From: Okeania sp. SIO1I7 | GTDB taxonomy: Bacteria > Cyanobacteriota > Cyanobacteriia > Cyanobacteriales > Microcoleaceae | Assembly: GCA_010672585.1 (NCBI GenBank) | Contig: JAAHGF010000026.1 | Coordinates: forward strand, 1 to 64,000 | DNA: 64,000 bases | Direction of reading: 5' to 3' | In this document: in pieces, positions 44,653-54,598 of the stretch | How the letters are laid out: each line of letters opens with the position of its first letter | How positions within the stretch are numbered: position 1 is the first letter of the stretch | Made by a program: the position numbers and the translations under genes | The notes under the pieces: model-generated | What the model was told of the DNA's origin: nothing | Database searches by the model: none | What the model saw: only the letters and a program-made list of their open reading frames with translations

Positions 44653-44901
44653 CTGCACGGTAGACCACAGTAGGAACGTTCCATGGAATGTCCTTACAAG
44701 GTTTGATGTGTGAAGATGTGGTTCATCAATTTGAAAAGCTCTGTAAGGTAATAATCAGATAACTAGACTACACTTATAGCAGCTATGCTGGAGGCAGAAA
44801 TCAACATCCTACTTTGTCTAGCTTTGAGACTTTTAATGTGTCTATACGAGCTATGGTAACTGCTGTAAGTGAATATCAAGAGGTAAGAAGTAATCAAAAT
44901 T

Positions 44902-45969
44902 ATGGCAAAACTGCAATTAAAAAATCTCAGAAAACAATTTACTAAAAATGTTATTCCCGTTAAAGATATGAATATTGAAGTTGAAGATGGGGAATTTTTA
45001 ACCTTATTGGGGCCTTCTGGTTGTGGAAAGTCAACTTTACTAAGACTTATTGCTGGGTTAGAAACACCCACTCAGGGTAAAGTGGTTATTGGCGATCGCG
45101 ATGTAACAAATGTACCACCGGGCGGTCGTAATATTGCAATGGTGTTTCAAAGTTACGCCCTTTATCCCCACATGACGGTCTTTGAAAATATTGCTGCTTC
45201 CTTGAAACTCCGCAAAATACCTCAAGATGAAATTCAGCAACGAGTTAATAATGTTGCTCAGAAACTTGAATTAGGACAATTATTAGACCGCAAACCCCGG
45301 GAGATGTCTGGTGGACAAAGACAAAGGGTGGCATTAGCTCGATCGCTGGTACGCAACCCAGAAGTATTTTTGTTAGATGAACCTCTGAGTAACTTAGATG
45401 CACTATTGCGCGAACAAGTACGAGCAGAGTTGAAACAGTTATTTAACTCTCAACAAAAACCTGTAGTTTATGTTACTCACGACCAAACGGAAGCAATGAC
45501 TTTATCAAGTAAAGTAGCAATTTTATATGATGGTTACTTACAACAACTTGATGCGCCTCATAAAATTTATAGTCGTCCTGCTAATAAATTTGTAGCTGGT
45601 TTTGTTGGTAGTCCGCAAATGAATTTACTGACTCTTAAATGTGAAGAAAATTATGCTATTTTGGGTAATTTTAAAATTCCTCTACCTGATTTTCCGACAA
45701 TACCAAAACAAATTGTTATGGGTATTCGTCCGGAAGATGTAGGTTTTGTTTTGGCTGAAACTTCTGAGGTTGCTATTAAAGGTAAAGTCTTTTTGGTAGA
45801 GAATTTAGGTAAGGAAAAACTGTTAATTGCTCGGGTGGAAAATTCCGAACAAAATATCCGTGCTTTAGTTCCTTATGACCAAACTTGGGATGAGTTAGTC
45901 ACTTTAGAATTACCTGCTAAACAGATTCATTGGTTTGATTTGGAGTCTGGCGATCGCTTACTTCAATAG
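44902..45969 (+). CDS. ABC transporter ATP-binding protein, MalK/UgpC type
   Basis: Protein of 355 aa. Walker A GPSGCGKSTLLR (about 37), Q-loop MVFQSYALYPHMTV, signature MSGGQRQRVALARSLVRNPE (about 135), Walker B VFLLDEPLSNLDA and switch histidine VTHDQTEAMTLS. A C-terminal TOBE-type domain (about 240-350) holds MGIRPEDVGFVLAE, typical of sugar and glycerol-phosphate importers. It energises a periplasmic-binding-protein transporter, but no permease or binding protein lies beside it, so it may serve several importers as a shared ATPase. Soluble, membrane-peripheral. Confidence 0.9.
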   Translation: MAKLQLKNLRKQFTKNVIPVKDMNIEVEDGEFLTLLGPSGCGKSTLLRLIAGLETPTQGKVVIGDRDVTNVPPGGRNIAMVFQSYALYPHMTVFENIAASLKLRKIPQDEIQQRVNNVAQKLELGQLLDRKPREMSGGQRQRVALARSLVRNPEVFLLDEPLSNLDALLREQVRAELKQLFNSQQKPVVYVTHDQTEAMTLSSKVAILYDGYLQQLDAPHKIYSRPANKFVAGFVGSPQMNLLTLKCEENYAILGNFKIPLPDFPTIPKQIVMGIRPEDVGFVLAETSEVAIKGKVFLVENLGKEKLLIARVENSEQNIRALVPYDQTWDELVTLELPAKQIHWFDLESGDRLLQ

Positions 45970-46160
45970 AAATCTCCGAAAAAGATATAGGTTTTTTGCA
46001 GGAGTAGGCAACAGCTCATCTGGCAACAGGTAAGATATTTTTACGCGCAAAGGCACGAAAAAAGATTTTGTAGGGTGAATTTTTCGTATCCTTAGCCTGC
46101 TCTAATTAAAAGATTTATTTTCTGGAGATGTCTAATATTAATATATTGAGTTCTATATAA

Positions 46161-46436
46161 TTAGGGCTTGCTGATTAAATCTAAAAGTATTTACAGATAA
46201 AGGTAAGTGCCTTTTTGAGGCCTTTAAAAAGTGCATGGTATCACGTCGAAAATCCTCAAAAAGGAGCGTATTTTCGGCTCATAGTTGGGAAGAAAAATCA
46301 TTCTTACAATTCTTACTCCTACCTCCTGTAAGTACCCATTTCTCCTGTCTTCCCCTCCCAGGAGGGGAGTGGTTAGGGGTGGGTTGTCTCCTGTCTCCTA
46401 CCCTCACCCATAAGACTAGTGAAGCGCAAACCCTAA
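46161..46436 (+). mobile_element. MITE-like element family A (copy A4)
   Basis: TTAGGGCTTGCTGATTAAAT on the left, GCGCAAACCCTAA on the right, with a REP palindrome at 46356. A second REP at 46521 and CTCCTGT units follow up to the stop of the next gene. Confidence 0.8.
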
Positions 46437-46553
46437 TTATAGTAGTCAAGTCTTTTAGCGCATCAATTTTGAGGAAACACCTGCTCTGGTGTATTGAATT
46501 TTTTGTATTATTTCTCCCCACATCTTCCCCTCCTGGGAGGGGTTAGGGGTGGG

Positions 46554-49364
46554 TTACATCCTGTCTCCTGTCTCCTGTTTCCTGTCTCCTGACTCCAAAA
46601 AATTAGTATCTAATAATGTTGTTGCTCTTGTCGCATCTACAGGTTTAGAAAATAAGTATCCCTGACCATATTCACATCCTAAATTCTTTAGTTGAGTCAA
46701 CTGTTGCTCTGTTTCTATCCCCTCTGCTACCACATCTAATCCTAGACTATGAGCTAATGTAATAATTGCCCGTACAATTTCACAATTTTCGCCATTAACT
46801 CCCATATTTGTCACAAAAGATTTATCTACTTTCAGAGTATTAATAGGGAAACGATGCAAATAACTCAGAGATGAATATCCTGTACCAAAATCATCAACAC
46901 TTAACTGTATTCCTAACTCTTGTAGTTGAGATAAAACAGTAATAGCAGACTCAGCATTATCCATAACCACACTTTCTGTAATCTCTATTTTCAACCTTTG
47001 AGGATTTATACCTGTCTGTTGCAAAATACGTTGAATATGTAAAATTAAGTTAGGTTGGGAAAACTGCTTACCAGAAATATTCACAGCTACAGTAAGGTCC
47101 GTTTGAGAGTAGATTTTTTGCCATTCTTGGAGTTGACGACAAGCTTCCCACAATACCCACTGACCGAGAGGAAGAATCAAACCTGTTTCTTCTGCGAGGG
47201 GGATAAATTTTACTGGAGAAATAATACCGCGTTCAGGATGTCGCCAGCGTACTAAAGCTTCAAACCCTAATAATTCACCTGTACATAGAGAAATAATTGG
47301 TTGGTAGTTGAGTAAAAAATTATTGGTAACTGGGGAATCTAAATCTTCTAGCATCTCTACCGCGTGACGCAGGTCATGTTCTAATTGCATCATTTCTGTA
47401 ACGTGGTTGTGCATGGATCTGGTGAATACTAAATAACTCCCCTGATTTTGAGCTTTGGCTCGATCCATAGCAATATTAGCATCTCGGAGCAGATCGCCTG
47501 CCCATTGATAATCATCTGAACTGATGACAATACCCATACTCGAAGTAATAAAGAGTCTCTGAGTATCGAATTCTATAGGTTGAGCGATCGCTGTTTGTAT
47601 CAGAGTTGCTAACCCTATAGCATCTCCTTGGTCGTGAACTGTCTCTAGGAGAATAACAAACTCATCACTACCTATTCGTGCTACTGTATCTATTGGTCGC
47701 AAACAAATTTGGATTCTTTTGGCAATTTCAACTAAGAGTCGGTCTCCCGTAGAGTGACCGTGACTTTCATTGATTATCTTAAATCTATCTAAGTTAATAG
47801 TGAGTACCGCAAATAGATAATTGGGGTTTCTGCGCGTGCGTGCCAATGCTTGCTGTAGTCGCTCCATTAATAAAGCTCTATTTGGCAAATCTGTGAGACT
47901 ATCATACAAGGATTGATACACCAGTTTATCCTCTGCTGATTTTCTTTCTGTTACGTCGTGGCAGTTGATAACAATTCCCTGAACTGATTCATCATTAAGT
48001 AAATTCATTACTACTGCTTCAAATACACACCAACTACCATTTTTATGACGGACTCGATATTCATCTAACCCCCTGCGTGTTTTCGGATGTTGTTTTACTT
48101 CTTCTATTACCTGTTTCATCCACCACTGATCGTTGGGGTGAATTAATTCCAATGCAGATTTGCCTATTAATTCTTTACAAGTGTAACCTAAAATTCTTTC
48201 TTGGGAGGGACTAAGGTATTGATAAATACCATTTTTGTCTAAAATCTGGATAATATCTGTACTATTTTCAATTAGCGCTCGGAATCTTTGTTCATTTTCC
48301 CGCAGTTGTTTCTCTGCTTGCTTACGTTCGGTAATATCTGCACTAACAGCAACAAACCCTATTACTTGCTCTTTTGCATCTTCGATCGCATCTATCCGGA
48401 TAAAAATCTGGATTAGGCGATCGCCACGACTACGACAGGAGACTTCTCCATTCCATGATTTTCCATTTTTCATAGTGTCAGATATTTGTTGAGCTGCTCT
48501 CTCATCTGTTATTAAACTTAGTAACCCACCATTAGCATTTAATTCTTCTACTGTTGCGTAATTAAAAAGTTGAGTAAATGCTGAATTTTGATAGATGTGA
48601 TTACCACTAGCATCGGTCATACTAATCGCTTCACTGCTACTTTCTACTGCTTTACCTGTCAATGCTAGAGCTGTTTCTGTTTGCCGCAATTCGGTAATGT
48701 CAAGTCCAACAGTACACGCTGCTTGACCCTGATTGTATTTTTGGGCAACTATGAGATATTGACCTACAGATGATTTCATTTCTTGCACAGTAACTGTGGA
48801 GTTACTATCAAAAAAATCACGTACAAATTTGGGGAATTCTGCATCATTTCCACTCAGAAAACCAAGATTTTTACCAATAAATTCTTCTGGAGATAATTTG
48901 TAAATTTCAGCTAAATGTCTATTCACTCCTAGATAATATAAATCTGAACTAATCCAAGAAACTAATCCTGGCATTGCTTCTAAAAGTGTTTGTAATTTTT
49001 CCTCTGTTTCTGTGGCTATAGAGTATTTTTTTTGTGATTTAATATTGGAGTCTATCGCTTCAATATTATTAGTAATTAAGATGACTTTATCTTTACTAAT
49101 TGGGTAAATTATAGCGTTAATTTTTACATTTTGTTTTTCTATATGATAGAATTTTTCTATTTCGACAGGACTATTTGTTTTTAAACAAATTTGAACATGA
49201 TTGCTCAAAAAATTTTTCTGATTATTTTCAATAAATTGACATATTCTCTGAAATTCTAGGTGGTTATGGTGTGAAAAGCAGGCTTCTTTATTTACTGGAA
49301 TACTTTCTAAAAAATACCCTGCTCGATCTAACACCCATATACAATTATTCATGACAGGAAACAT
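46554..49364 (-). CDS. PAS-GGDEF-EAL signalling protein
   Basis: Protein of 936 aa. An N-terminal 115 residues unrecognised, then three PAS domains (about 118-235, 238-350, 355-475), GGDEF (about 485-640) and EAL (about 660-915). The GGDEF signature is altered to RIGSDEF. The EAL domain keeps GFEALVRWRHPE, SVDDFGTGYSSLSYL and VVAEGIETEQQ. So it probably hydrolyses cyclic-di-GMP, with the GGDEF part perhaps regulatory. PAS domains suggest redox, light or ligand input. No clear transmembrane helix. The last residues (ESGDRKQETGDRM) are encoded by a CTCCTGT tandem repeat, so the original stop was probably displaced. Confidence 0.88.
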   Translation of the reverse strand: MFPVMNNCIWVLDRAGYFLESIPVNKEACFSHHNHLEFQRICQFIENNQKNFLSNHVQICLKTNSPVEIEKFYHIEKQNVKINAIIYPISKDKVILITNNIEAIDSNIKSQKKYSIATETEEKLQTLLEAMPGLVSWISSDLYYLGVNRHLAEIYKLSPEEFIGKNLGFLSGNDAEFPKFVRDFFDSNSTVTVQEMKSSVGQYLIVAQKYNQGQAACTVGLDITELRQTETALALTGKAVESSSEAISMTDASGNHIYQNSAFTQLFNYATVEELNANGGLLSLITDERAAQQISDTMKNGKSWNGEVSCRSRGDRLIQIFIRIDAIEDAKEQVIGFVAVSADITERKQAEKQLRENEQRFRALIENSTDIIQILDKNGIYQYLSPSQERILGYTCKELIGKSALELIHPNDQWWMKQVIEEVKQHPKTRRGLDEYRVRHKNGSWCVFEAVVMNLLNDESVQGIVINCHDVTERKSAEDKLVYQSLYDSLTDLPNRALLMERLQQALARTRRNPNYLFAVLTINLDRFKIINESHGHSTGDRLLVEIAKRIQICLRPIDTVARIGSDEFVILLETVHDQGDAIGLATLIQTAIAQPIEFDTQRLFITSSMGIVISSDDYQWAGDLLRDANIAMDRAKAQNQGSYLVFTRSMHNHVTEMMQLEHDLRHAVEMLEDLDSPVTNNFLLNYQPIISLCTGELLGFEALVRWRHPERGIISPVKFIPLAEETGLILPLGQWVLWEACRQLQEWQKIYSQTDLTVAVNISGKQFSQPNLILHIQRILQQTGINPQRLKIEITESVVMDNAESAITVLSQLQELGIQLSVDDFGTGYSSLSYLHRFPINTLKVDKSFVTNMGVNGENCEIVRAIITLAHSLGLDVVAEGIETEQQLTQLKNLGCEYGQGYLFSKPVDATRATTLLDTNFLESGDRKQETGDRM

Positions 49365-50039
49365 GATTAGATATATCAGTATAATTTTTTTTATACATCT
49401 TAAGTAGGTTGAGCATTTTGCTCTATACTTAATTAATTAAATGACTCAAGGTTGATAGGTATAGTACAGAATTACAAAAATCAAGTTTTTTTAGACATGA
49501 GAATGCTATATCGAATACTAATAGTTTTTAGGATTATCGATTCAGTGGAGTATTTTTCGGTACTATTAAGAATATTCTTTAAATCAACTTTTCTAGATAT
49601 CAGCCTTTATTAGAAGCATTTACTATTGCTATAATTACTAGATTATTCGTATATTGATTCAATCTAGAGTCAGTTTAGCTACAGGTAATTATAGAGATAG
49701 TTTATCTCTAATAAATACATTTATATTATATAGCATATTCGTAATTTATCACAAAAAAAATATACTGTCAATGAAGATAATTCAAATTTAAAATCTATTC
49801 TTCATTTTTTTATATTTTCAAATTAAGGAACTAATACTTTTTAAAATTCCCTGCTCGAATAACTATTTTAATGTTGTTAAAATTAATGATTAATCAACAA
49901 TATTTTCTAACGAATAGAAAACTGCGTATATATGGACTTCAGTTGTGACTGCCATAATTCAATGGTTATGAAAATCGTCAGAGTATGAAGAACAACAAAT
50001 AACTTTTAACTTTAGCTCCTACAGCTCCTACATATTCAA

Positions 50040-50324
50040 TTAGGGTTTGCTGAAAAAGCCTTATGGGTGAGGGTAGGAGACAGCTATACTGGAGACAACC
50101 CACCCCTCACCCCTCCCAGGAGGGGAGGGGAAGACAGGAGAAAAGGGTCGGGAGCGAGGAGGTAGGAGCGGGCGTTTTGTAAGAATGATTTTTCTGCCTA
50201 ACTATGCACCTAAAATACGCTACTTTTTGAGCGTGAAGAGCTGAAACAGGCGCACTTTTTTCGATATCAAAAAGGCTAAAACCTTTATCTGTAAATACTT
50301 TTAGATTTAATCAGCAAGCCCCAA
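50040..50324 (-). mobile_element. MITE-like element family A (copy A5)
   Basis: Reverse orientation: TTAGGGTTTGCTGAAAAAGC on the left, TTTAATCAGCAAGCCCC on the right. Contains the REP palindrome in reverse (50100). Confidence 0.75.
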
Positions 50325-50468
50325 TTATGTGCTTCAATTGATGCTAATTTATGTGCAGGTAAGTTATACCAAGCGTGATAAATATTTGCTACAAATAGCT
50401 AGGCTATTTCTTAGGAGTCAGGAGTCAGGAGTCAGGAGTCGTATGGGAATTGCTTCAATACAAGTTTT

Positions 50469-50609
50469 TAGAGCTGATTTATAAACTTAGTTAAAAGTCT
50501 TACATCACCTAGCTTTCAGGAATTTGGGGTCTACAGAGCGATAATTTGCCAAACCTAAGTATAGCGAGAAACTCAGCCTATTAATATTTACTTTATAAAT
50601 CAGCTCTTA
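50469..50609. mobile_element. MITE-like element family G (copy G2)
   Basis: TAGAGCTGATTTATAAACTT on the left, ACTTTATAAATCAGCTCTTA on the right: terminal inverted repeats of about 17 bases; 141 bp in all, like G1. Confidence 0.75.
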
Positions 50610-50817
50610 GGTCGTAAATTATCTTGTTTGCCAAAGGGACATTTTCTGCACTTATCTTTTAATCGCACTTATTATTTATAACATTCTTTTTTCAAATTGG
50701 TATTATCCATAACTACTACTGCTATCGAACATAATTGAAATACTAAAAAATGCTTGATAAATACTTAAAATGCTTTACGATAAATTGAGTTATTGATTGT
50801 CATTAATCCCACTACTT

Positions 50818-50955
50818 TAATTAATAATTAATAATTACCTCTCCTTGAAAAGAAGAGGATTGACTAATTATGAAAAATTTTTCTTGTTTATCCTTGTAGA
50901 GCGACAGCTCGTGGCGCAGCCAAGGAGAGGCTTTAAACCTTAATTATTCGGTAAT
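50818..50955 (+). mobile_element. MITE-like element family B (copy B13)
   Basis: AATAATTACCTCTCCTTGAA on the left, TTAATTATTCGGTAA on the right. Carries an extra internal palindrome near AGCTCGTGGCGCAGCC. Confidence 0.7.
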
Positions 50956-51288
50956 CAATTCAAATAAAAACGGGTGCATCTCAATTTTGAATAAAGCAAC
51001 AGGGAATAGGGAATAGGGAATAGGAAATAGGGAATAGATAGGAAAAAAGTATTTTTGCAAATATTAAGATGCACTCATAAAAACACGATATAAATCTGAA
51101 AAATTAATATTTTCTGGTTCAGCGGAATGCTGCGCAAACAGCTCCCGCTGCCTTCTACCTTTCTTCCTCTAAAGTGTAATATCATGTCCGGATAATAGCG
51201 TGATAAAAAAACTTTCTCTTTCTTATCCTGTTCTTATCCTGTTCTTCCTCTTCCTTCTTCTTTCTTCCCTCCTGACTCCTGAGTTCTG

Positions 51289-51491
51289 GTAAGCATTCAG
51301 CCGTCAGCTATCAGCTATCAGCTATGAGTTATTAGCTCATTATCAGCTCAAAAGAGGATTAGTCTCCAAGGATAATTAAAACTTATAAAAAAAATGTCTT
51401 CAGCTAACCTTAGTAATTTCTTGAATATGTTCAAAAGCTGATAGCTGTTTGCGCAGCATTCCGTAGGAAATGCTAATAGCTGAATGCTTAC
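51289..51491. mobile_element. MITE-like element family C (copy C4)
   Basis: GTAAGCATTCAGCCGTCAGC on the left; TAGCTGAATGCTTAC on the right. It ends 25 bases from the stop of the peptidase gene. Confidence 0.75.
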
Positions 51492-51515
51492 GAGTTCTGA
51501 CTCCTCCGTCGTTAT

Positions 51516-52028
51516 TCATTTTTTACTTAAAAGTGATAATATTTTCATGAAATCTTCTAGAATTATCTCCCGATTATCTTCTGTTAAAATAGGTACATGA
51601 ACAAAGAGACACTTACTTTTCAAACAACTCAGTTCCAGATATTTTAAAACTGAATAATACAAGTCTTCACAAACAAATTTTCCCGCATCATTACTAATCT
51701 CAGTCATATCCAATCCTACAACTAACTCTGCTAAATCAATAGAAGTTTTCATCACCATTTCTCCACAACTAGCTTGAGATTCTATTGTGAGAATTTCCCT
51801 TTTTTCTGCCATACCACAACAAATAATCAAATCAGGCTGAATCTCTTCTATTTGATCAATAACAATCTCTGTAGCTATCTGTGAATCAACAGGTAACTTT
51901 CTTAAAAAACTTAACGAATAATTAGTTAAATTTTGAACAAATATCAAACTAAGTAAATCATCAGAAGAATTAGATTTATGGTGAGGTTTCCATATATCAA
52001 ATGATGTCAGTAAAACTTTTATTTTCAT
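51516..52028 (-). CDS. Pyroglutamyl-peptidase I family (C15)
   Basis: Protein of 170 aa, shorter than the usual 200-215. Family C15 triad visible: Glu in IICCGMAEKREILTIE (about 75), Cys in ISNDAGKFVCEDLYYSVLKY (about 122) and His in CLFVHVPI (about 147). The N-terminal VLLTSFDIW corresponds to the family GF start, but the usual glycine is changed. It removes N-terminal pyroglutamate from peptides, cytosolic. The region between is shortened, so substrate recognition may differ. Divergent from hisH with 102 bases between. Confidence 0.82.
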   Translation of the reverse strand: MKIKVLLTSFDIWKPHHKSNSSDDLLSLIFVQNLTNYSLSFLRKLPVDSQIATEIVIDQIEEIQPDLIICCGMAEKREILTIESQASCGEMVMKTSIDLAELVVGLDMTEISNDAGKFVCEDLYYSVLKYLELSCLKSKCLFVHVPILTEDNREIILEDFMKILSLLSKK

Positions 52029-52130
52029 TCTTCAAACAAAGACAAAATAAAAAAATGTATAAATTCTTTAAATCATACTAACTTCTTGACTATAATAAAA
52101 TTGCCAACCACAAGATGAGGATAAAAATTA

Positions 52131-52775
52131 ATGCCAACTATTGCAGTCATAGACTACGATATGGGTAATTTACACTCTGTCTGTAAAGGTTTAGAAAAAA
52201 CTGGTGCAACCCCAAAAATTACAGATTCTCCAATAGAAATAGAACAAGCTGATGCAGTAATTTTACCAGGAGTAGGGTCTTTCGACCCGGCAGTACAACA
52301 CTTGCGCTCGCGCCACTTAGAAACACCTATAAAACAAGTCATTGCTTCTGGGAAACCTTTCTTAGGTATATGTTTAGGTTTGCAAATATTATTTGAAAGT
52401 AGCGAAGAAGGTCAGGAACCAGGTTTAGGAATACTTGCTGGAAAAGTACGTCGGTTTAAATTTGAGCCTGGTCTGACAATTCCCCAAATGGGTTGGAACC
52501 AACTACAATTTACTCAACCAAACCATCCTTTGTGGAGTGAAATAGCTTCTCAACCTTGGGTATATTTTGTTCATTCCTACTATGTTGACCCCACTGACTC
52601 TCAAGTTACAGCAGCAACAGTCACTCACGGCCATCAAACAGTCACAGCAGCAGTAGGGCAAAACAATTTAATGGCAGTACAGTTTCACCCAGAAAAATCT
52701 TCTATTCTTGGGCTAAAAATTTTGTCAAACTTTGTGAGTAAAGTTATATCTGAAAATTTGGCTTTAGCTGGTTAG
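52131..52775 (+). CDS. hisH: Imidazole glycerol phosphate synthase, glutaminase subunit
   Basis: Protein of 214 aa, normal length. Class I glutamine amidotransferase: start IAVIDYDMGNLHSVCKGLEK, oxyanion region ILPGVGSFDPAV, nucleophile Cys in FLGICLGLQILFE (about 82), and His/Glu in AVQFHPEKSSILG (about 187). It supplies ammonia from glutamine to HisF for histidine and AICAR synthesis. Cytosolic heterodimer; hisF is not in the window. The rsmD gene follows 7 bases later on the same strand, indicating an operon, which is a common cyanobacterial arrangement with petG nearby. Confidence 0.95.
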   Translation: MPTIAVIDYDMGNLHSVCKGLEKTGATPKITDSPIEIEQADAVILPGVGSFDPAVQHLRSRHLETPIKQVIASGKPFLGICLGLQILFESSEEGQEPGLGILAGKVRRFKFEPGLTIPQMGWNQLQFTQPNHPLWSEIASQPWVYFVHSYYVDPTDSQVTAATVTHGHQTVTAAVGQNNLMAVQFHPEKSSILGLKILSNFVSKVISENLALAG

Positions 52776-52782
52776 AGCAACC

Positions 52783-53358
52783 ATGAACTTAAGGATATAT
52801 GGAAATCGTCCGTTAAAAACTTTACCAGGAATGACCACTCGTCCAACTTTGGCCAAAGTGCGAGAAGCAGTCTTTAATATTTGGCAAACTAATATAGTTG
52901 GTTGTCGATGGTTGGATATATGTGCAGGTGTGGGTTCCATGGGTGCTGAAGCTTTATGTCGAGGAGCATCCTTAGCCATTGCAATTGAAAAATATGGCCC
53001 TGCTTGTGCTGTAATTCATCAAAATTGGCAACTTGTGGCCAGGTCATCCCAGGAATTTCAGGTGTTACGGGGAGATGTGTTAAAACGTTTAAAAGTGCTG
53101 GTAGGGCAAAAGTTTGACTTGATTTATTTTGACCCACCTTATGCTAGTGATTTATATCAACCAGTATTGGAGGCGATCGCCCAATATCAACTTCTAGCAC
53201 CAACCAGCGAGTTAGCAGTGGAACATAGTCCCGAAGGATTGTCTGTTAAATCTGTGTCCACCTTAGAAATTTGTCGGCAGAAAGTCTATGGCAATACAGC
53301 TTTGACTTTCTTTCGTCCCAAGCAAGAGGAGAGATTGAGTGACAGCTCCCGTCGCTAA
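52783..53358 (+). CDS. rsmD: 16S rRNA (guanine966-N2)-methyltransferase
   Basis: Protein of 191 aa. LRIYGNRPLKTLPGMTTRPT at the start is the RsmD signature with the TRPT motif. SAM motif I WLDICAGVGSMGAEALCRGA (about 46), and catalytic motif YFDPPYASDLYQPVLEAI (about 116, DPPY). It methylates G966 of 16S rRNA during 30S assembly. The C-terminus (RPKQEERLSDSSRR) is slightly extended by adjacent transposon-like sequence. Seven bases after hisH, so probably co-transcribed. Confidence 0.93.
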   Translation: MNLRIYGNRPLKTLPGMTTRPTLAKVREAVFNIWQTNIVGCRWLDICAGVGSMGAEALCRGASLAIAIEKYGPACAVIHQNWQLVARSSQEFQVLRGDVLKRLKVLVGQKFDLIYFDPPYASDLYQPVLEAIAQYQLLAPTSELAVEHSPEGLSVKSVSTLEICRQKVYGNTALTFFRPKQEERLSDSSRR

Positions 53359-53731
53359 ACTCTTGCTAGCTATAGCGCGGGCTTCTCGTTGACTCCTGGC
53401 AAACCATCGGACATTTCACCTTCGCGAAGCGTCTCCGCAGGAGAAACTTTGGTTTTACTTTCCCGTGCTGCCCACCGGAGAAGGAGTAGAGATTAATTTC
53501 TCGCTCTACCTACGTTCCTTGAAAGTTTTACATACAATCAAGCTGTACTTTGAATGCACAATTCCTTGTAAAACCCCGTACCAACAGTAGTCTAGGTTTG
53601 TTTTGCAGGTGGCGGTTAGCTCTTGAAATAACTTTACCTACATCATTTATTTTAGCAGTATTTAGCCCACCATTCATCCCGTCGCTAATCCGGAAGAGTA
53701 TAGCGCGGGGTTTCTGGCGGTTGGTGCTAAT
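53359..53731. other. Spacer with transposon-like debris between rsmD and petG
   Basis: Contains TATAGCGCGGGCTTCTCG at about 53380 and GAGTATAGCGCGGGGTTTCT near 53697, resembling ends of palindromic elements, and a CTTCGCGAAGCGTCTCCGCA palindromic stretch. Probably an IS200/IS605 leftover; no intact gene. Confidence 0.4.
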
Positions 53732-53848
53732 TTAGTCAATATTTAATTGGTTGCCCCGTCTATATTGTTGGTAGGCTGCAAAAAATAGTCCTGCCAATGT
53801 GACGAGGATTAGACCTAGTACGATTCCAGAAAGTAATGGTTCTACCAC
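53732..53848 (-). CDS. petG: Cytochrome b6f complex subunit V
   Basis: A 38-residue protein starting at GTG behind AAGGAG. Reading [20 protein letters not shown], then [17 protein letters not shown]. This is PetG: a single membrane helix preceded by VEPLL and followed by QYRRG. It stabilises the cytochrome b6f complex in the thylakoid membrane. Its position next to hisH-rsmD and a membrane cytochrome c agrees with conserved cyanobacterial gene order as I recall it. The stop is TAA at 53732. Confidence 0.97.
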   Translation of the reverse strand: MVEPLLSGIVLGLILVTLAGLFFAAYQQYRRGNQLNID

Positions 53849-54598
53849 GAAGCTAACTCCTTATTGTTGAAATTTTTATGTTTATTAATCAATAGTTCAT
53901 AAAAATATAGCCAAATGTGACACATCCTTATTTTGCAGGTGTTACCATGACTGGGTGAACTACAACACCCTCTATCCCATAGCTAAAAGCATTTGGGACT
54001 ACTTTTTATTTTCCTCTTTTTTGATTATCTCCCTGATTCAATTTCTACTTGGTCATAATACAGAGGCTTGGACGTAGGTTCTGATGTGTCTAGAGGTAGC
54101 GTGTCAGTCCAGGAATTTCACCCTATTGAACTCAGATCGTTGACTCTTGAGGCTATTTGGTTTTCTATCATCACAGACATTGTTAGATTATGTCAATAGT
54201 TGCCCAAATTTCTGGAGACAAAAGACTACATATAACTATATCAGGACTTACGCAAAGGCACTATTTACAGAGTCCAAAGACTATTGAACAATAGTTTTGA
54301 GCGCTATATATAGCGTATCTGCGTAAGTCCTATATATATGACTATATTTGTGTTGAATGTTTATGATACTACTATTTATTTTGATTCTGGGGAGAAAGTG
54401 GCAGTAGAGAACTTCCTATCCCGTATATAAAAATAAAATAAAAAATAAAAAATAAAAATTAGATAATTCCTCAAAGTATTGATTAATATTAAAATATTTT
54501 ATTTTTTATAAAAGTATTAGCTAAAAAAGAGCCATACTGTTAAGGTATGTTAATTGATATTAAACTTTCTTGTAGATAGTTTTTGAGATATAAAGATT
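53849..54598. other. petG/cytochrome c intergenic region
   Basis: 750 bases. The first part should hold the petG promoter. A family H element lies at 54243-54331. Otherwise AT-rich, with no coding frame. Confidence 0.5.
54243..54331. mobile_element. MITE-like element family H (copy H2)
   Basis: AGGACTTACGCA (54243) and TGCGTAAGTCCT (54320) are perfect 12-base inverted repeats, 89 bp in all, with an internal GCGCTATATATAGC palindrome. Confidence 0.8.

Larger units (their letters stand above)
43017..44901. other. 1.9-kb repeat-rich spacer
   Basis: Contains GAAGAAGGAAGA repeats (about 43170-43205), TTAATTA tandem units (43420), GACAGGA units (43615-43640), GGGAGTA units (44069-44106), a reversed family B element (44213-44310) and the direct repeats at 43908 and 44533. 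No frame looks coding; two CCCACATTCCGCA-type motifs occur at 43566 and 43820. Confidence 0.6.
49365..51515. other. 2.1-kb repeat-rich spacer
   Basis: From 49365 to 50039 AT-rich with no gene. Then a reversed family A element (50040-50324), GAGTCAG units (50412-50440), family G (50469-50609), family B (50818-50955), GGAATAG units (51003-51035) and family C (51289-51491). Confidence 0.65.

Noticed and set aside
53550-53735. Plus-strand frame overlapping the petG end
   Set aside because: No ribosome binding site or recognisable protein, and it runs through transposon-like debris.
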